Positions 34,047 to 42,106 of a stretch of 64,000 nucleotides of DNA are shown here, one piece after another. This DNA comes from Mycobacterium asiaticum. GTDB taxonomy: Bacteria; Actinomycetota; Actinomycetes; Mycobacteriales; Mycobacteriaceae. A program made the translations under genes and the position numbers. The notes below the pieces were generated by a model, which saw only the letters and a list, made by a program, of their open reading frames with translations, searched no databases and had not been told where the DNA came from. Position 1 is the stretch's first letter, and each line of letters opens with the position of its first letter. The stretch covers positions 62,001-126,000 of the forward strand of contig NZ_LZMH01000051.1 in NCBI RefSeq assembly GCF_001673635.1, read 5' to 3'.

Positions 34047-34627
34047 TAGCGTCCCGATTCCAGAAACGCTCGCCCGCGCGGCGACAACCGGTAGCCGACG
34101 TCCAGGCTGATGGTCAATCCGAGCTCTTTGAGCCGACGCACCCGGCGCTTGAACCGCGGCACGTCCAGACCCTCCCCGGCGGCCAGGTCCGGGGCACGCA
34201 CCGCCTCGTTGCCGGCGATCAGCCCCAGGTAGCGCCGGGTCCATCGCCCCGATTCGCTCCTGGCGTCCAGCCGGTCGAGGCGGGCCGCGATGGCATCGAT
34301 GTCGGCGGCCGACAACGCGGCATCAGCGGCCAATGCCGGTCGCTCGTCGGCGCCGACGAACGACACCGCGATCAGGTAGGTGTGTGCCGCCGGGCGGCGG
34401 TCCAAATCCGCCTGCGCGGCAGCGGCGTCGGCGTAACCGGCCGCGCGCGCCTGCCGCGCGGTGACCCGGTAGTCGGCTGGGCGCTCCTGCACGTCGTCGA
34501 TGCGCACGGTGCCTGCCATGGTTCGCTGCCTACCGCCAGGCTTGGCGCGAGGGACGTCCCAGCGTCGCAGCACCAGGCTGACTTCGCCGCGGGCAATGCC
34601 TTCGGCCGTTGCGCGGTTCAGCAGCAC
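34046..34627 (-). CDS. ASCH-like domain protein with C-terminal helical region
   Basis: This protein of about 193 residues starts with the segment E-G-I-A-R-G-E-V-S-L-V-L-R-R-W and a following beta-rich stretch (T-M-A-G-T-V-R-I-D-D-V-Q-E), like ASCH/PUA-type RNA-binding folds. The C-terminus contains a winged-helix-like F-K-R-R-V-R-R-L-K-E-L-G-L-T and L-S-P-R-G-R-A-F-L. The GTG at 34627 is picked as the first start giving the conserved part; an upstream extension is open. It lies 79 bases downstream of the PE gene and is coupled to the hydrolase. RNA binding is inference from fold resemblance. Confidence 0.65.
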   Translation of the reverse strand: MLLNRATAEGIARGEVSLVLRRWDVPRAKPGGRQRTMAGTVRIDDVQERPADYRVTARQARAAGYADAAAAQADLDRRPAAHTYLIAVSFVGADERPALAADAALSAADIDAIAARLDRLDARSESGRWTRRYLGLIAGNEAVRAPDLAAGEGLDVPRFKRRVRRLKELGLTISLDVGYRLSPRGRAFLESGR

Positions 34628-34706
34628 ATCAGCGATGGTATTCGGCGCTGGTAGTTCACGTCCGCGAGCGAGGTAGCAAGCGAAGGCGAGAAGGCCGAGA
34701 GAGGCG

Positions 34707-35210
34707 CTAGCCCGCGCCCGCGGCGACCGGGGTGAGCAGCTGCAAGATGGTGGGAAGCCCATAAACGAGAACGGTGAGAGACAGCACGACCGGCGGCCCG
34801 AGGACAAGTGCCAAAAGGATGCCGAGCAACGGAGCTGTGATCTCCTCAAGGGTGGTGGGAATCGTCACGCCTAACACGTTTGCGGCGGCGCTGCCCGCAC
34901 TGACAGCGACGGGCTGAAGCAACGCGGCGTTCCCCGTTTCGGCGCTCGCGTAGGTGCCCGCGGCGGCGGTCAGGTGCTGCACGAACTGGTCATGGAACGC
35001 AGCAGCGTGCCCGGCCGTCTGCTGATAGTGCTCGCCCTCCCGGGAGAACAGCTGCGCGATAGCCGCCGATACCTCGTCGGCGGCCGCGGGCTGGATGGCG
35101 AGCGTAGGTCCCGCCGCTTCGATGTGCGCGGCGCCGAGAGTCGAACCCACCGTCGCCAATTCCGTTGCCGCCGCCTTGATCAGCTCCGGCGTCGCCATCA
35201 CATTCGACAT
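34707..35210 (-). CDS. PE-family protein with hydrophobic C-terminal tail
   Basis: A 167-residue protein. The PE domain (1-97) has P8-E9, A-A-D-E-V-S-A-A-I-A-Q-L-F and the export motif Y87-x3-E91. The C-terminal 65 residues are hydrophobic (I-T-A-P-L-L-G-I-L-L-A-L-V-L-G-P-P-V-V-L-S-L-T-V-L-V-Y split by prolines), suggesting membrane insertion. It heads a unit followed by the ASCH-like gene and the hydrolase. It is a sibling of the PE at 32654; the two share the same domain order. Confidence 0.85.
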   Translation of the reverse strand: MSNVMATPELIKAAATELATVGSTLGAAHIEAAGPTLAIQPAAADEVSAAIAQLFSREGEHYQQTAGHAAAFHDQFVQHLTAAAGTYASAETGNAALLQPVAVSAGSAAANVLGVTIPTTLEEITAPLLGILLALVLGPPVVLSLTVLVYGLPTILQLLTPVAAGAG

Positions 35211-35553
35211 GCCCGATACGATCCCCCATTTGCTCGAACAGCGCCTGCGGATTCCGGGATTTGGTCGAGCCGGATCACCACCACCGGCGGTTCATCGCGC
35301 GGGACATGCAGGAATCGTCTAAGAACGAGTGGCGCCTGGGGTGGGATACCCGCTCGGGTGAACGGTCACGGCGGGTGGATGCTGCGGGGTTGCGGGTCAG
35401 GTACTTCATGTCGTGCTCCTCGGGATAGAACGGGATGATTCGACTGTGCCCCGTCCGGCCCCAACAACCATCGGTAGGAACGCGTAATTCCCCTGGTCCG
35501 GAGTCGTACGTGCCACCGGCGCCGAAAGCGGGCCTACGTGCTTTCGCTGACGG
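35211..35553. other. Intergenic region (343 bases) with a possible gene remnant
   Basis: No intact gene is visible between the PE start and the add stop. The Mtb pilin gene mtp, which I recall near here, is not detectable. One plus-strand frame (35242-35427, ending at a TAG) has high third-position GC and encodes a hydrophilic stretch with M-Q-E-S-S-K-N-E-W-R-L-G-W-D-T-R-S, but no good start, so it may be a decayed 3' end. Confidence 0.3.
35242..35427 (+). pseudogene. Possible 3' remnant of an unknown gene
   Basis: About 61 codons with strong third-position GC bias, as in real genes here, but no start codon with a ribosome-binding site and no match that I recognise. It begins inside the leader of the opposite-strand PE gene. 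It could equally be chance in a GC-rich background. Confidence 0.2.
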
Positions 35554-36636
35554 TCAGCCGATCAGCACCGCGTACCGAGGCTTGATGACGTCGTCGATGA
35601 TCTCCAGTCGTTCGTCGAACGGGATGAACGCCGACTTCATCGCGTTGATCGTGAAGCGCTCCAGATCACTCCACCCGTAGCCGAACGCCTCCGACAGCCG
35701 GCACATCTCCTGGCTCATCGTCGTATCGCTCATCAGCCGGTTATCGGTGTTCACCGTCACGCGGAACCGGCTACGAGCCAACAGGTCGAACGGATGCTCG
35801 GCGATGCTGTTCACGGCGCCGGTCTGCACATTCGAGCTCGGGCACAGTTCCAGCGGAATTCGCTTGTCCCGCAATATTGCTGCCAACCTGCCCAGGGCAA
35901 CCTCGCCATCCGGGCCGATGGAGATGTCGTCGACGATGCGCACCCCGTGCCCGAGCCGGTCGGCACCGCAGAACGCGATCGCCTCGTGGATGGACGGCAG
36001 CCCGAAAGCCTCTCCGGCGTGAATTGTGAAGCGGGCGTTGTGGTCTCGCATGTACTCGAAGGCGTCCAGATGCCGGGTCGGCGGGTAGCCGGCTTCGGCG
36101 CCGGCGATGTCGAATCCAACCACGCCCTTGTCCCGGAATCGGATTGCCAACTCCGCGATCTCCCGCGACATCGCGGCGTGCCGCATCGCGGTCACCAGGC
36201 AGCGGACCTTGATCGGACGGCCGTCGGCAACACTCGCCTTCTCGCCGGCGGCGAAACCGGCCAGCACCGCGTCGACCACTTCGTCGAACGACAACCCGCG
36301 GTTGATGTGTAACTCGGGAGCGAAGCGGATCTCGGCGTACACCACCGAGTCGGCGGCCAGGTCCTCAACGCATTCGTGCGCGACGCGGTACAGCGCGTCG
36401 GGTGTCTGCATGACGGCGACGGTGTGCGAGAACGGCTCGAGATAGCGCTCCAGCGAGCCGCTGTGCGAGCGGGTGCGAAACCACGCCGCCAGCGCGTCGA
36501 CATCGGTGGCCGGCAGGCCGTCGTAGCCGATCTCGCCGGCGATCTCCAGCACGGTGGCCGGACGCAGCCCGCCATCGAGGTGATCGTGCAGCAGCGCCTT
36601 GGGCGCTTGCTTGATCCTGTCCAGACTCAGGCTCAT
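35554..36636 (-). CDS. add: Adenosine deaminase
   Basis: A 360-residue metal-dependent deaminase converting adenosine to inosine. Zinc ligands H17 and H19 are in H-D-H-L-D-G, H-A-G-E follows at the catalytic Glu, and the H-G-V-R and S-S-N-V-Q-T segments with N-T-D-N complete the barrel. It is the last gene of cdd-deoA-add, overlapping deoA by four bases (ATGA). All three enzymes belong to nucleoside salvage. Confidence 0.95.
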   Translation of the reverse strand: MSLSLDRIKQAPKALLHDHLDGGLRPATVLEIAGEIGYDGLPATDVDALAAWFRTRSHSGSLERYLEPFSHTVAVMQTPDALYRVAHECVEDLAADSVVYAEIRFAPELHINRGLSFDEVVDAVLAGFAAGEKASVADGRPIKVRCLVTAMRHAAMSREIAELAIRFRDKGVVGFDIAGAEAGYPPTRHLDAFEYMRDHNARFTIHAGEAFGLPSIHEAIAFCGADRLGHGVRIVDDISIGPDGEVALGRLAAILRDKRIPLELCPSSNVQTGAVNSIAEHPFDLLARSRFRVTVNTDNRLMSDTTMSQEMCRLSEAFGYGWSDLERFTINAMKSAFIPFDERLEIIDDVIKPRYAVLIG

Positions 36637-37919
36637 CGCGTGATCCGATCGATAATCAAGGGCCGCGGCGGCGGCGGTTCGTCCACCACGCTGAAGGCGC
36701 CGTCCAACTCGGCTATCGCCGGCGCCAGGCGGTCCGGGGTGTCGGTGTAGAGGGTGAAAAGCGCCTCGCCGGCGGCCACCGGCTCACCGCGGCGGCGGTG
36801 GATCCGCACGCCCGCGCCGTGCTGCACCCGCGCACCCGGCCGGGATCTTCCCGCACCGAGCCGCCAGGCCGCCAACCCAACTGCCATTGCGTCGATGTCG
36901 CCCATTGTGCCGCCCCGAGCGGCCGGCACGGTTTCCGAATGCCGACCAATCGGCAACGGTTTCGCCAAATCACCACCTTGGGCGGCCACCAGGCGGCGGA
37001 ACGTGTCCATCGCGGAGCCGTCACGCAAGGCGTCGGCGGGGTCGCGCCCGCCGATCCCGGCCAGGTCAAGCATCTCGCTGGCCAACCGCACGGTCAGCTC
37101 CACCACGTCGGGTGGTCCGCCCCCCGCGAGCACCTCCAGGGACTCCTCCACTTCGAGCGAGTTGCCGACCGTGGCCCCCAGCGGCGCCTCCATGTCGGTG
37201 AGCAGGGCGCGGGCGGGCACCCCGTGCGCGATGGCAAGCTCGACCATGGTGTGCGCCAGGTCCCGGGACTCGGCCTCAGACTTCAAGAAAGCCCCGGAGC
37301 CGACCTTCACGTCCAGCACCAGCGCCGCCGCAGCCTCAGCCAGCTTCTTGCTCATCACCGAACTGGCAATCAGGGGCAGCGATTCGACGGTCCCAGTGAC
37401 ATCGCGCAGCGCGTACAGCTTGGCGTCGGCGGGTGCCAGCTCACCCGCGGCGAAGATCGCGGCACCGATGTCCCGCAACTGCTCTCGCACTCGCTGGTTG
37501 GACAGCTCCGCGGTGAAACCGGCGATGGATTCCAGTTTGTCCAGGGTGCCACCGGTGTGGCCGAGCCCGCGACCGGCGGCCTGCGGCACCGCCGCCCCGC
37601 AGGCGGTCACCACGGGCACTAGGGGCAGCGTGATCTTGTCGCCCACGCCGCCGGTGGAGTGCTTGTCCACCGTCGCCAGACCCAGGTCGGTGAAATCCAG
37701 CCGCGGTCCCGACGCCAGCATCGCCGCGGTCCAGCGGGCGATCTCGCCGCGATCCATGCCGCGCAGGAAGATCGCCATCAGCAACGCCGACATCTGCTCG
37801 GGAGCGACGCGGCCGTCGGTGTAGGCCTCGATCACCCAGTCGATGGCGGCATCCGAGAGCCGGGCACCGTCCCGCTTGCACCGGATGACCGTCGGCGCAT
37901 CGAATACGTTGTCCGTCAA
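36633..37919 (-). CDS. deoA: Thymidine phosphorylase
   Basis: A 428-residue pyrimidine-nucleoside phosphorylase releasing thymine and deoxyribose-1-phosphate. It carries [10 protein letters not shown] at the phosphate site and the family stretch [16 protein letters not shown]. The true start is taken as TTG 37919, which overlaps the cdd stop (TTGA) and matches the remembered N-terminus of Mtb DeoA. The open frame runs on to 38054 inside cdd. It is coupled on both sides. Confidence 0.94.
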   Translation of the reverse strand: MTDNVFDAPTVIRCKRDGARLSDAAIDWVIEAYTDGRVAPEQMSALLMAIFLRGMDRGEIARWTAAMLASGPRLDFTDLGLATVDKHSTGGVGDKITLPLVPVVTACGAAVPQAAGRGLGHTGGTLDKLESIAGFTAELSNQRVREQLRDIGAAIFAAGELAPADAKLYALRDVTGTVESLPLIASSVMSKKLAEAAAALVLDVKVGSGAFLKSEAESRDLAHTMVELAIAHGVPARALLTDMEAPLGATVGNSLEVEESLEVLAGGGPPDVVELTVRLASEMLDLAGIGGRDPADALRDGSAMDTFRRLVAAQGGDLAKPLPIGRHSETVPAARGGTMGDIDAMAVGLAAWRLGAGRSRPGARVQHGAGVRIHRRRGEPVAAGEALFTLYTDTPDRLAPAIAELDGAFSVVDEPPPPRPLIIDRITR

Positions 37920-38317
37920 CGGCTTACCCGCGCAATATCGTCGGGACCGAAGGGGTCGGGCAGCAACTCGGCGAGTCGACGGGGCCCGTCGGCATGGTCG
38001 ATCAACAACTCCGGTCCGCCGTGTTCGAGCAACAGCTGACGGCATCGTCCGCACGGCATCAGCAACGAACCGACGGCATCAACACAAGCCAGCGCGAGCA
38101 ACCGGCCGCCGCCACCGGAATGCAACGCACACACCACCGCGCATTCCGCACAGAGACCAAGGCCATATGAGACATTCTCCACATTGCATCCGGCGATAAT
38201 GCGGCCGTCGTCGACCAATGCCGCGGCGCCCACCGGGAACCTCGAATATGGCGCATACGCGCCGTATGCAGCCTGAATTGCCCTGTTGCGCAATAGATTC
38301 CAATTCACTTCCGGCAT
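37916..38317 (-). CDS. cdd: Cytidine deaminase
   Basis: A 133-residue tetrameric-type cytidine deaminase. It has zinc ligand Cys56 with catalytic Glu58 in C-A-E-C, and P-C-G-R-C with Cys89 and Cys92. It converts cytidine and deoxycytidine to the uridine forms. ATG 38317 gives the usual short N-terminus before P-Y-S-R-F-P-V-G-A-A. It is the first gene of the salvage operon, divergent from sdhCDAB across a 165-base regulatory region. Confidence 0.95.
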   Translation of the reverse strand: MPEVNWNLLRNRAIQAAYGAYAPYSRFPVGAAALVDDGRIIAGCNVENVSYGLGLCAECAVVCALHSGGGGRLLALACVDAVGSLLMPCGRCRQLLLEHGGPELLIDHADGPRRLAELLPDPFGPDDIARVSR

Positions 38318-38340
38318 TTGGCAACTCCGCTCGCCGTTGG

Positions 38341-38431
38341 GCTCAATTGAGCAAGGCCACCCTAACCTGTGCTGCGACACACAATTCGGATGGGACTGTT
38401 TGGTACCGCTCGCTCGTTGCTCAAGTTAAGC
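38341..38431. promoter_or_regulatory. Palindromic sites in the cdd-sdhC divergent promoter region
   Basis: GCTCAATTGAGC (38341-38352) is a perfect 12-base palindrome about 24 bases upstream of cdd. A related half-matching sequence, GCTCAAGTTAAGC, is at 38419-38431, about 50 bases before sdhC. The pair could bind one regulator of both operons. This is inferred from symmetry alone. Confidence 0.3.
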
Positions 38432-38482
38432 TCGGTTGCCCGGCTAGGACCCGTTTACTGACGGTTTTGGGAGGCGGTGGAA

Positions 38483-38917
38483 ATGGTAAGTAGCCAAGCG
38501 ACAACCGCGGATCCGGCAACGCCCTCGACGTCACGTAAGCGGCGGCCACCTCGGACCCTGTATCGAGGCGATCCCGGAATGTGGGCGTGGGTGCTGCATC
38601 GCATCAGTGGCGCCACGATCTTCTTCTTCCTGTTCGTCCACGTTCTGGACGCGGCAGTGCTGCGGGTCAGCCCGCAGACCTACAACGAGGTGTTGTCGAC
38701 CTACAAGACCCCGATCGTCGGCCTGATGGAATACGGCTTGGTGGCCGCGGTGCTCTTCCACGGGCTGAACGGGATTCGGGTCATCCTGATCGACTTCTGG
38801 TCCGAAGGGCCCCGCCACCAGCGGACCATGCTGTGGATCGTGGCGGTCGCCTTCCTGGTGCCGCTGGTGATGGCCGGCGTCGTCATCGGCATCCACGCCT
38901 GGGAGCACCTGCGATGA
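38483..38917 (+). CDS. sdhC: Succinate dehydrogenase cytochrome b subunit SdhC
   Basis: A 144-residue membrane subunit with three spans: I-S-G-A-T-I-F-F-F-L-F-V-H-V, L-M-E-Y-G-L-V-A-A-V-L-F-H-G-L-N-G-I-R and a C-terminal span to W-E-H-L-R. Conserved histidines (F-V-H-V, L-F-H-G) suit haem ligation. The ATG at 38483 is chosen because GGGAGG lies eight bases before it; GTG 38477 would be too close. The product has about 30 residues more at the N-terminus than my memory of Mtb SdhC. It overlaps sdhD by four bases. Confidence 0.94.
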   Translation: MVSSQATTADPATPSTSRKRRPPRTLYRGDPGMWAWVLHRISGATIFFFLFVHVLDAAVLRVSPQTYNEVLSTYKTPIVGLMEYGLVAAVLFHGLNGIRVILIDFWSEGPRHQRTMLWIVAVAFLVPLVMAGVVIGIHAWEHLR

Positions 38918-39381
38918 GCATCAACGACCTGCAGCTCGGCCCCGGCCAGACGGCGCCGATCCGCCAGCGCAGCCACGACCGGCCCGCCAGCCTGGACAAC
39001 CCGCGCTCGCCGCGCCGCCGCGCCGGCATCCCGAACTTCGAGAAGTTCGCCTGGCTGTTCATGCGGTTTTCCGGGATCGCGCTGGTGTTCCTGGCCATCG
39101 GCCACCTGTTCATCATGCTGATGTGGGACGACGGCGTGTACCGCATCGACTTCAACTTCGTCGCACAGCGCTGGGCGTCGCCGTTCTGGCAATTCTGGGA
39201 TCTCGCGCTACTGTGGCTGGCGCAATTACACGGCGGCAACGGGCTGCGCAACATCATCGACGACTACAGCCGCAAGGACGTCACCCGCTTCTGGCTCAAC
39301 AGCATCCTGCTGCTGTCGATCGGCTTCACCTTGGTGCTGGGAACCTACGTCATCGTGACCTTCAACCCGAACATCTCCTGA
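38914..39381 (+). CDS. sdhD: Succinate dehydrogenase membrane anchor SdhD
   Basis: A 155-residue anchor subunit with three hydrophobic spans (F-M-R-F-S-G-I-A-L-V-F-L-A-I-G-H, the central W-D-L-A-L-L-W-L-A-Q, and the C-terminal S-I-L-L-L-S-I-G-F-T-L-V-L-G). It forms the quinone site and membrane part of complex II with SdhC. ATG overlaps the sdhC stop (ATGA). A 98-base gap follows, with a leader ORF and hairpin before sdhA, unlike the tight junctions elsewhere in the operon. Confidence 0.94.
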   Translation: MSINDLQLGPGQTAPIRQRSHDRPASLDNPRSPRRRAGIPNFEKFAWLFMRFSGIALVFLAIGHLFIMLMWDDGVYRIDFNFVAQRWASPFWQFWDLALLWLAQLHGGNGLRNIIDDYSRKDVTRFWLNSILLLSIGFTLVLGTYVIVTFNPNIS

Positions 39382-39399
39382 AAACTGTTGGAGACCCAC

Positions 39400-39483
39400 A
39401 TGTCTACGCCTCCTCTTCGCTTCGTCCCCCTCGCCGCTTCGCGGCTGGGGGTGCCCCCACTGCATCGCCGGAGGCGGCCTTGA
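39400..39483 (+). CDS. Putative 27-residue leader peptide ORF coupled to sdhA
   Basis: ATG 39400 has GGAG six bases upstream and opens 27 codons (M-S-T-P-P-L-R-F-V-P...), arginine- and proline-rich at the end. Its TGA (39481-39483) overlaps the TTG start of sdhA (TTGA). The ORF spans a GC-rich hairpin that would mask the sdhA ribosome-binding site. I know of no homologue. It may be a translation-coupling leader or an accident of an inserted palindromic repeat. Confidence 0.4.
   Translation: MSTPPLRFVPLAASRLGVPPLHRRRRP
39407..39476 (+). repeat. Intra-operon palindromic element sequestering the sdhA ribosome-binding site
   Basis: CGCCTCC (39407-39413) is complementary to GGAGGCG (39470-39476), which contains the sdhA Shine-Dalgarno GGAGG. 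Inside are further pairs: CCCCC with GGGGG, and GCCGCTTCGCGGC-type arms. It sits between sdhD and sdhA. From memory, similar CGCTTCGCGGC...GGGGG...CCCCC elements are scattered in mycobacterial intergenic DNA, so it may be a mobile palindromic repeat. Confidence 0.55.
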
Positions 39484-41234
39484 TCCAGCAACACCGATAC
39501 GACGTCGTCATCGTCGGCGCGGGCGGTGCCGGGATGCGCGCCGCGGTCGAGGCCGGGCCGCGCGTACGTACTGCCGTGCTGACCAAGCTGTATCCCACCC
39601 GTAGCCACACCGGCGCCGCCCAGGGCGGCATGTGCGCGGCGCTGGCCAATGTCGAAGAGGACAACTGGGAGTGGCACACCTTCGACACCGTCAAGGGCGG
39701 CGACTACCTCGCCGACCAAGACGCGGTGGAGATCATGTGCAAGGAAGCCATCGACGCGGTGCTCGACCTGGAAAAGATGGGGATGCCGTTCAACCGCACC
39801 CCGGAGGGCCGCATCGACCAGCGCCGCTTCGGCGGGCACACCCGCGACCACGGCAAGGCGCCGGTGCGCCGGGCCTGCTACGCCGCCGACCGCACCGGCC
39901 ACATGATCCTGCAGACGCTCTACCAGAACTGCGTCAAGCACGACGTGCAGTTCTTCAACGAGTTCTACGCGCTCGACCTCGCGCTGACGCAGACCCCGAC
40001 CGGTCCGGTGGCCACCGGCGTGGTGGCCTACGAACTGGCGACCGGAGACATCCACGTCTTCCACGCCAAGGCCATCGTGCTGGCGACCGGCGGTTCCGGC
40101 CGGATGTACAAGACCACCTCCAACGCGCACACCCTGACCGGCGACGGCATCGGCATCGTGTTCCGCAAGGGACTTCCGTTGGAGGACATGGAATTTCACC
40201 AGTTCCATCCGACCGGACTGGCCGGTCTGGGCATCCTGATCTCCGAAGCCGTGCGCGGCGAGGGGGGCCGGCTGCTCAACGCCGACGGCGAACGCTTCAT
40301 GGAGCGTTACGCCCCGACGATCGTCGACCTGGCACCGCGCGACATCGTCGCCCGGTCGATGGTGCTGGAAGTGCTGGAAGGCCGCGGCTGCGGCCCGCAC
40401 AAGGACTACGTCTACATCGACGTCCGGCACCTCGGTGAGGACGTGCTGGAGGCGAAGCTGCCCGACATCACCGAGTTCGCCCGCACCTATTTGGGCGTTG
40501 ATCCGGTGCACGAACTGGTGCCTGTCTACCCGACGTGCCACTACGTGATGGGCGGCATCCCGACCACCGTCACCGGGCAGGTGTTGCGTGACAACACCAA
40601 CACCGTGCCCGGGCTGTTCGCCGCCGGCGAGTGCGCGTGCGTGTCGGTGCACGGCGCCAACCGGCTGGGCACCAACTCGCTGCTGGACATCAACGTGTTC
40701 GGGCGACGGGCGGGTATCGCCGCGGCCGCGTACGCCCAGGGGCACGACTTCGCCGACATGCCGCCGGAGCCGGCGGCCATGGTGGTCGGCTGGGTGGCCG
40801 ACATCCTGTCCGAGCACGGCAACGAACGCGTCGCCGACATCCGCGGCGCCCTGCAGCAGACGATGGACAACAACGCCGCGGTGTTCCGCACGGAGGAAAC
40901 ACTCAAGCAGGCACTCACCGACATTCACGCACTCAAGGAGCGGTATTCCCGAATTACCGTGCACGACAAGGGAAAGCGCTTCAACAGTGACCTGCTGGAG
41001 GCCATCGAACTGGGCTTCCTGCTGGAGCTGGCCGAGGTCACCGTGGTGGGAGCGTTGAACCGCAAGGAATCCCGCGGCGGGCACGCCCGTGAGGACTACC
41101 CCAACCGGGACGACGTCAACTACATGCGGCACACCATGGCGTACAAGGAGGGGCCCGACCTGCTCAGCGACATCCGGCTGGACTTCAAACCCGTCGTGCA
41201 GACCCGGTACGAACCGAAGGAGCGCAAGTACTGA
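39480..41234 (+). CDS. sdhA: Succinate dehydrogenase flavoprotein subunit SdhA
   Basis: A 584-residue FAD subunit that oxidises succinate to fumarate. The N-terminal G-A-G-G-A-G-M-R is the dinucleotide fold; S-H-T-G-A-A-Q-G-G carries the FAD-linked His; G-G-H-T-R, H-P-T-G-L and R-G-E-G-G-R-L-L line the active site. The start is TTG 39480, five bases after GGAGG, giving M-I-Q-Q-H-R-Y-D, almost the same as remembered Mtb SdhA. The open frame upstream is not used. Its TGA overlaps the ATG of sdhB. Confidence 0.96.
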   Translation: MIQQHRYDVVIVGAGGAGMRAAVEAGPRVRTAVLTKLYPTRSHTGAAQGGMCAALANVEEDNWEWHTFDTVKGGDYLADQDAVEIMCKEAIDAVLDLEKMGMPFNRTPEGRIDQRRFGGHTRDHGKAPVRRACYAADRTGHMILQTLYQNCVKHDVQFFNEFYALDLALTQTPTGPVATGVVAYELATGDIHVFHAKAIVLATGGSGRMYKTTSNAHTLTGDGIGIVFRKGLPLEDMEFHQFHPTGLAGLGILISEAVRGEGGRLLNADGERFMERYAPTIVDLAPRDIVARSMVLEVLEGRGCGPHKDYVYIDVRHLGEDVLEAKLPDITEFARTYLGVDPVHELVPVYPTCHYVMGGIPTTVTGQVLRDNTNTVPGLFAAGECACVSVHGANRLGTNSLLDINVFGRRAGIAAAAYAQGHDFADMPPEPAAMVVGWVADILSEHGNERVADIRGALQQTMDNNAAVFRTEETLKQALTDIHALKERYSRITVHDKGKRFNSDLLEAIELGFLLELAEVTVVGALNRKESRGGHAREDYPNRDDVNYMRHTMAYKEGPDLLSDIRLDFKPVVQTRYEPKERKY

Positions 41235-42025
41235 TGAGCGCTGAAACCGACGTCGAAACCCTCGACCCGCCGCTGCCCCCGGTGCCCGAGGGCGCGGTGA
41301 TGGTGACGGTGAAGATCGCCAGGTTCAACCCCGACGACCCGGATGCCTTCGCCGCGACCGGCGGCTGGCAGAGCTTCCGGGTGCCGTGCTTGCCGAGCGA
41401 CCGGCTACTCAATCTGCTCATCTACATCAAGGGCTACCTGGACGGGACGCTGACCTTCCGGCGGTCCTGCGCGCACGGCGTGTGCGGCTCCGACGCGATG
41501 CGGATCAACGGCGTCAACCGGTTGGCCTGCAAGGTGTTGATGCGCGACCTGCTGCCGAAAAAGCCGGGCAAGAAGCTGACCATCACCGTCGAGCCGATTC
41601 GCGGACTGCCCGTGGAGAAGGACCTCGTGGTGGACATGGAGCCGTTCTTCGACGCCTACCGCGCCATCAAGCCCTACCTGATCACCAGCGGCAATCCGCC
41701 TACCCGCGAACGCATTCAGAGCCCGACCGACCGGGCCCGCTACGACGACACCACCAAATGCATCCTTTGCGCGGCCTGCACCACCAGTTGCCCGGTGTTC
41801 TGGCACGAGGGTAGCTACTTCGGTCCGGCCGCGATCGTCAACGCGCACCGATTCATCTTCGACAGCCGCGACGAGGCCGCCGCCGAACGGCTGGACATCC
41901 TCAATGAGGTGGACGGGGTGTGGCGCTGCCGAACCACGTTCAACTGCACCGAAGCCTGCCCGCGTGGCATCGAGGTGACGAAGGCGATCCAAGAGGTCAA
42001 GCGCGCGACGATGTTCTCGCGCTAG
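41234..42025 (+). CDS. sdhB: Succinate dehydrogenase iron-sulfur subunit SdhB
   Basis: A 263-residue electron-transfer subunit. The 2Fe-2S ligands are C79, C84, D87 (Asp as in E. coli SdhB) and C99. The C-terminal domain has C-I-L-C-A-A-C-T-T-S-C-P and F-N-C-T-E-A-C-P for the 4Fe-4S and 3Fe-4S clusters. It is coupled to sdhA (TGATG) and ends the operon 15 bases before a strong palindromic terminator. With SdhCDA it forms the Sdh2-type complex II. Confidence 0.97.
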   Translation: MSAETDVETLDPPLPPVPEGAVMVTVKIARFNPDDPDAFAATGGWQSFRVPCLPSDRLLNLLIYIKGYLDGTLTFRRSCAHGVCGSDAMRINGVNRLACKVLMRDLLPKKPGKKLTITVEPIRGLPVEKDLVVDMEPFFDAYRAIKPYLITSGNPPTRERIQSPTDRARYDDTTKCILCAACTTSCPVFWHEGSYFGPAAIVNAHRFIFDSRDEAAAERLDILNEVDGVWRCRTTFNCTEACPRGIEVTKAIQEVKRATMFSR

Positions 42026-42039
42026 GGTCGCGTTGCCTG

Positions 42040-42103
42040 GCGCGAGCAGACGTAAAAGCCCCCGCACGCACGGCGTGTCGGGGGCTTTTACGTCTGCTCG
42101 CGC
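42040..42103. terminator. Strong bidirectional terminator, perfect 25-bp inverted repeat
   Basis: The arms at 42040-42064 and 42079-42103 are perfectly complementary over 25 bases with a 14-base loop. They sit between the convergent stops of sdhB (42025) and the tandem kinase gene (42107). The arms begin GCGCGAGCAGACGTAAAAGC. The form matches the mycobacterial TRIT terminators, and the loop has CGGCGTGTCG in common with three other repeats in the window. Confidence 0.85.
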
Positions 42104-42106
42104 AAA

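Noticed and set aside
35211-35553. mtp pilin gene between the PE gene and add
   Set aside because: No frame encodes a short signal-peptide protein of the proline/aspartate-rich type; only a start-less remnant was found.
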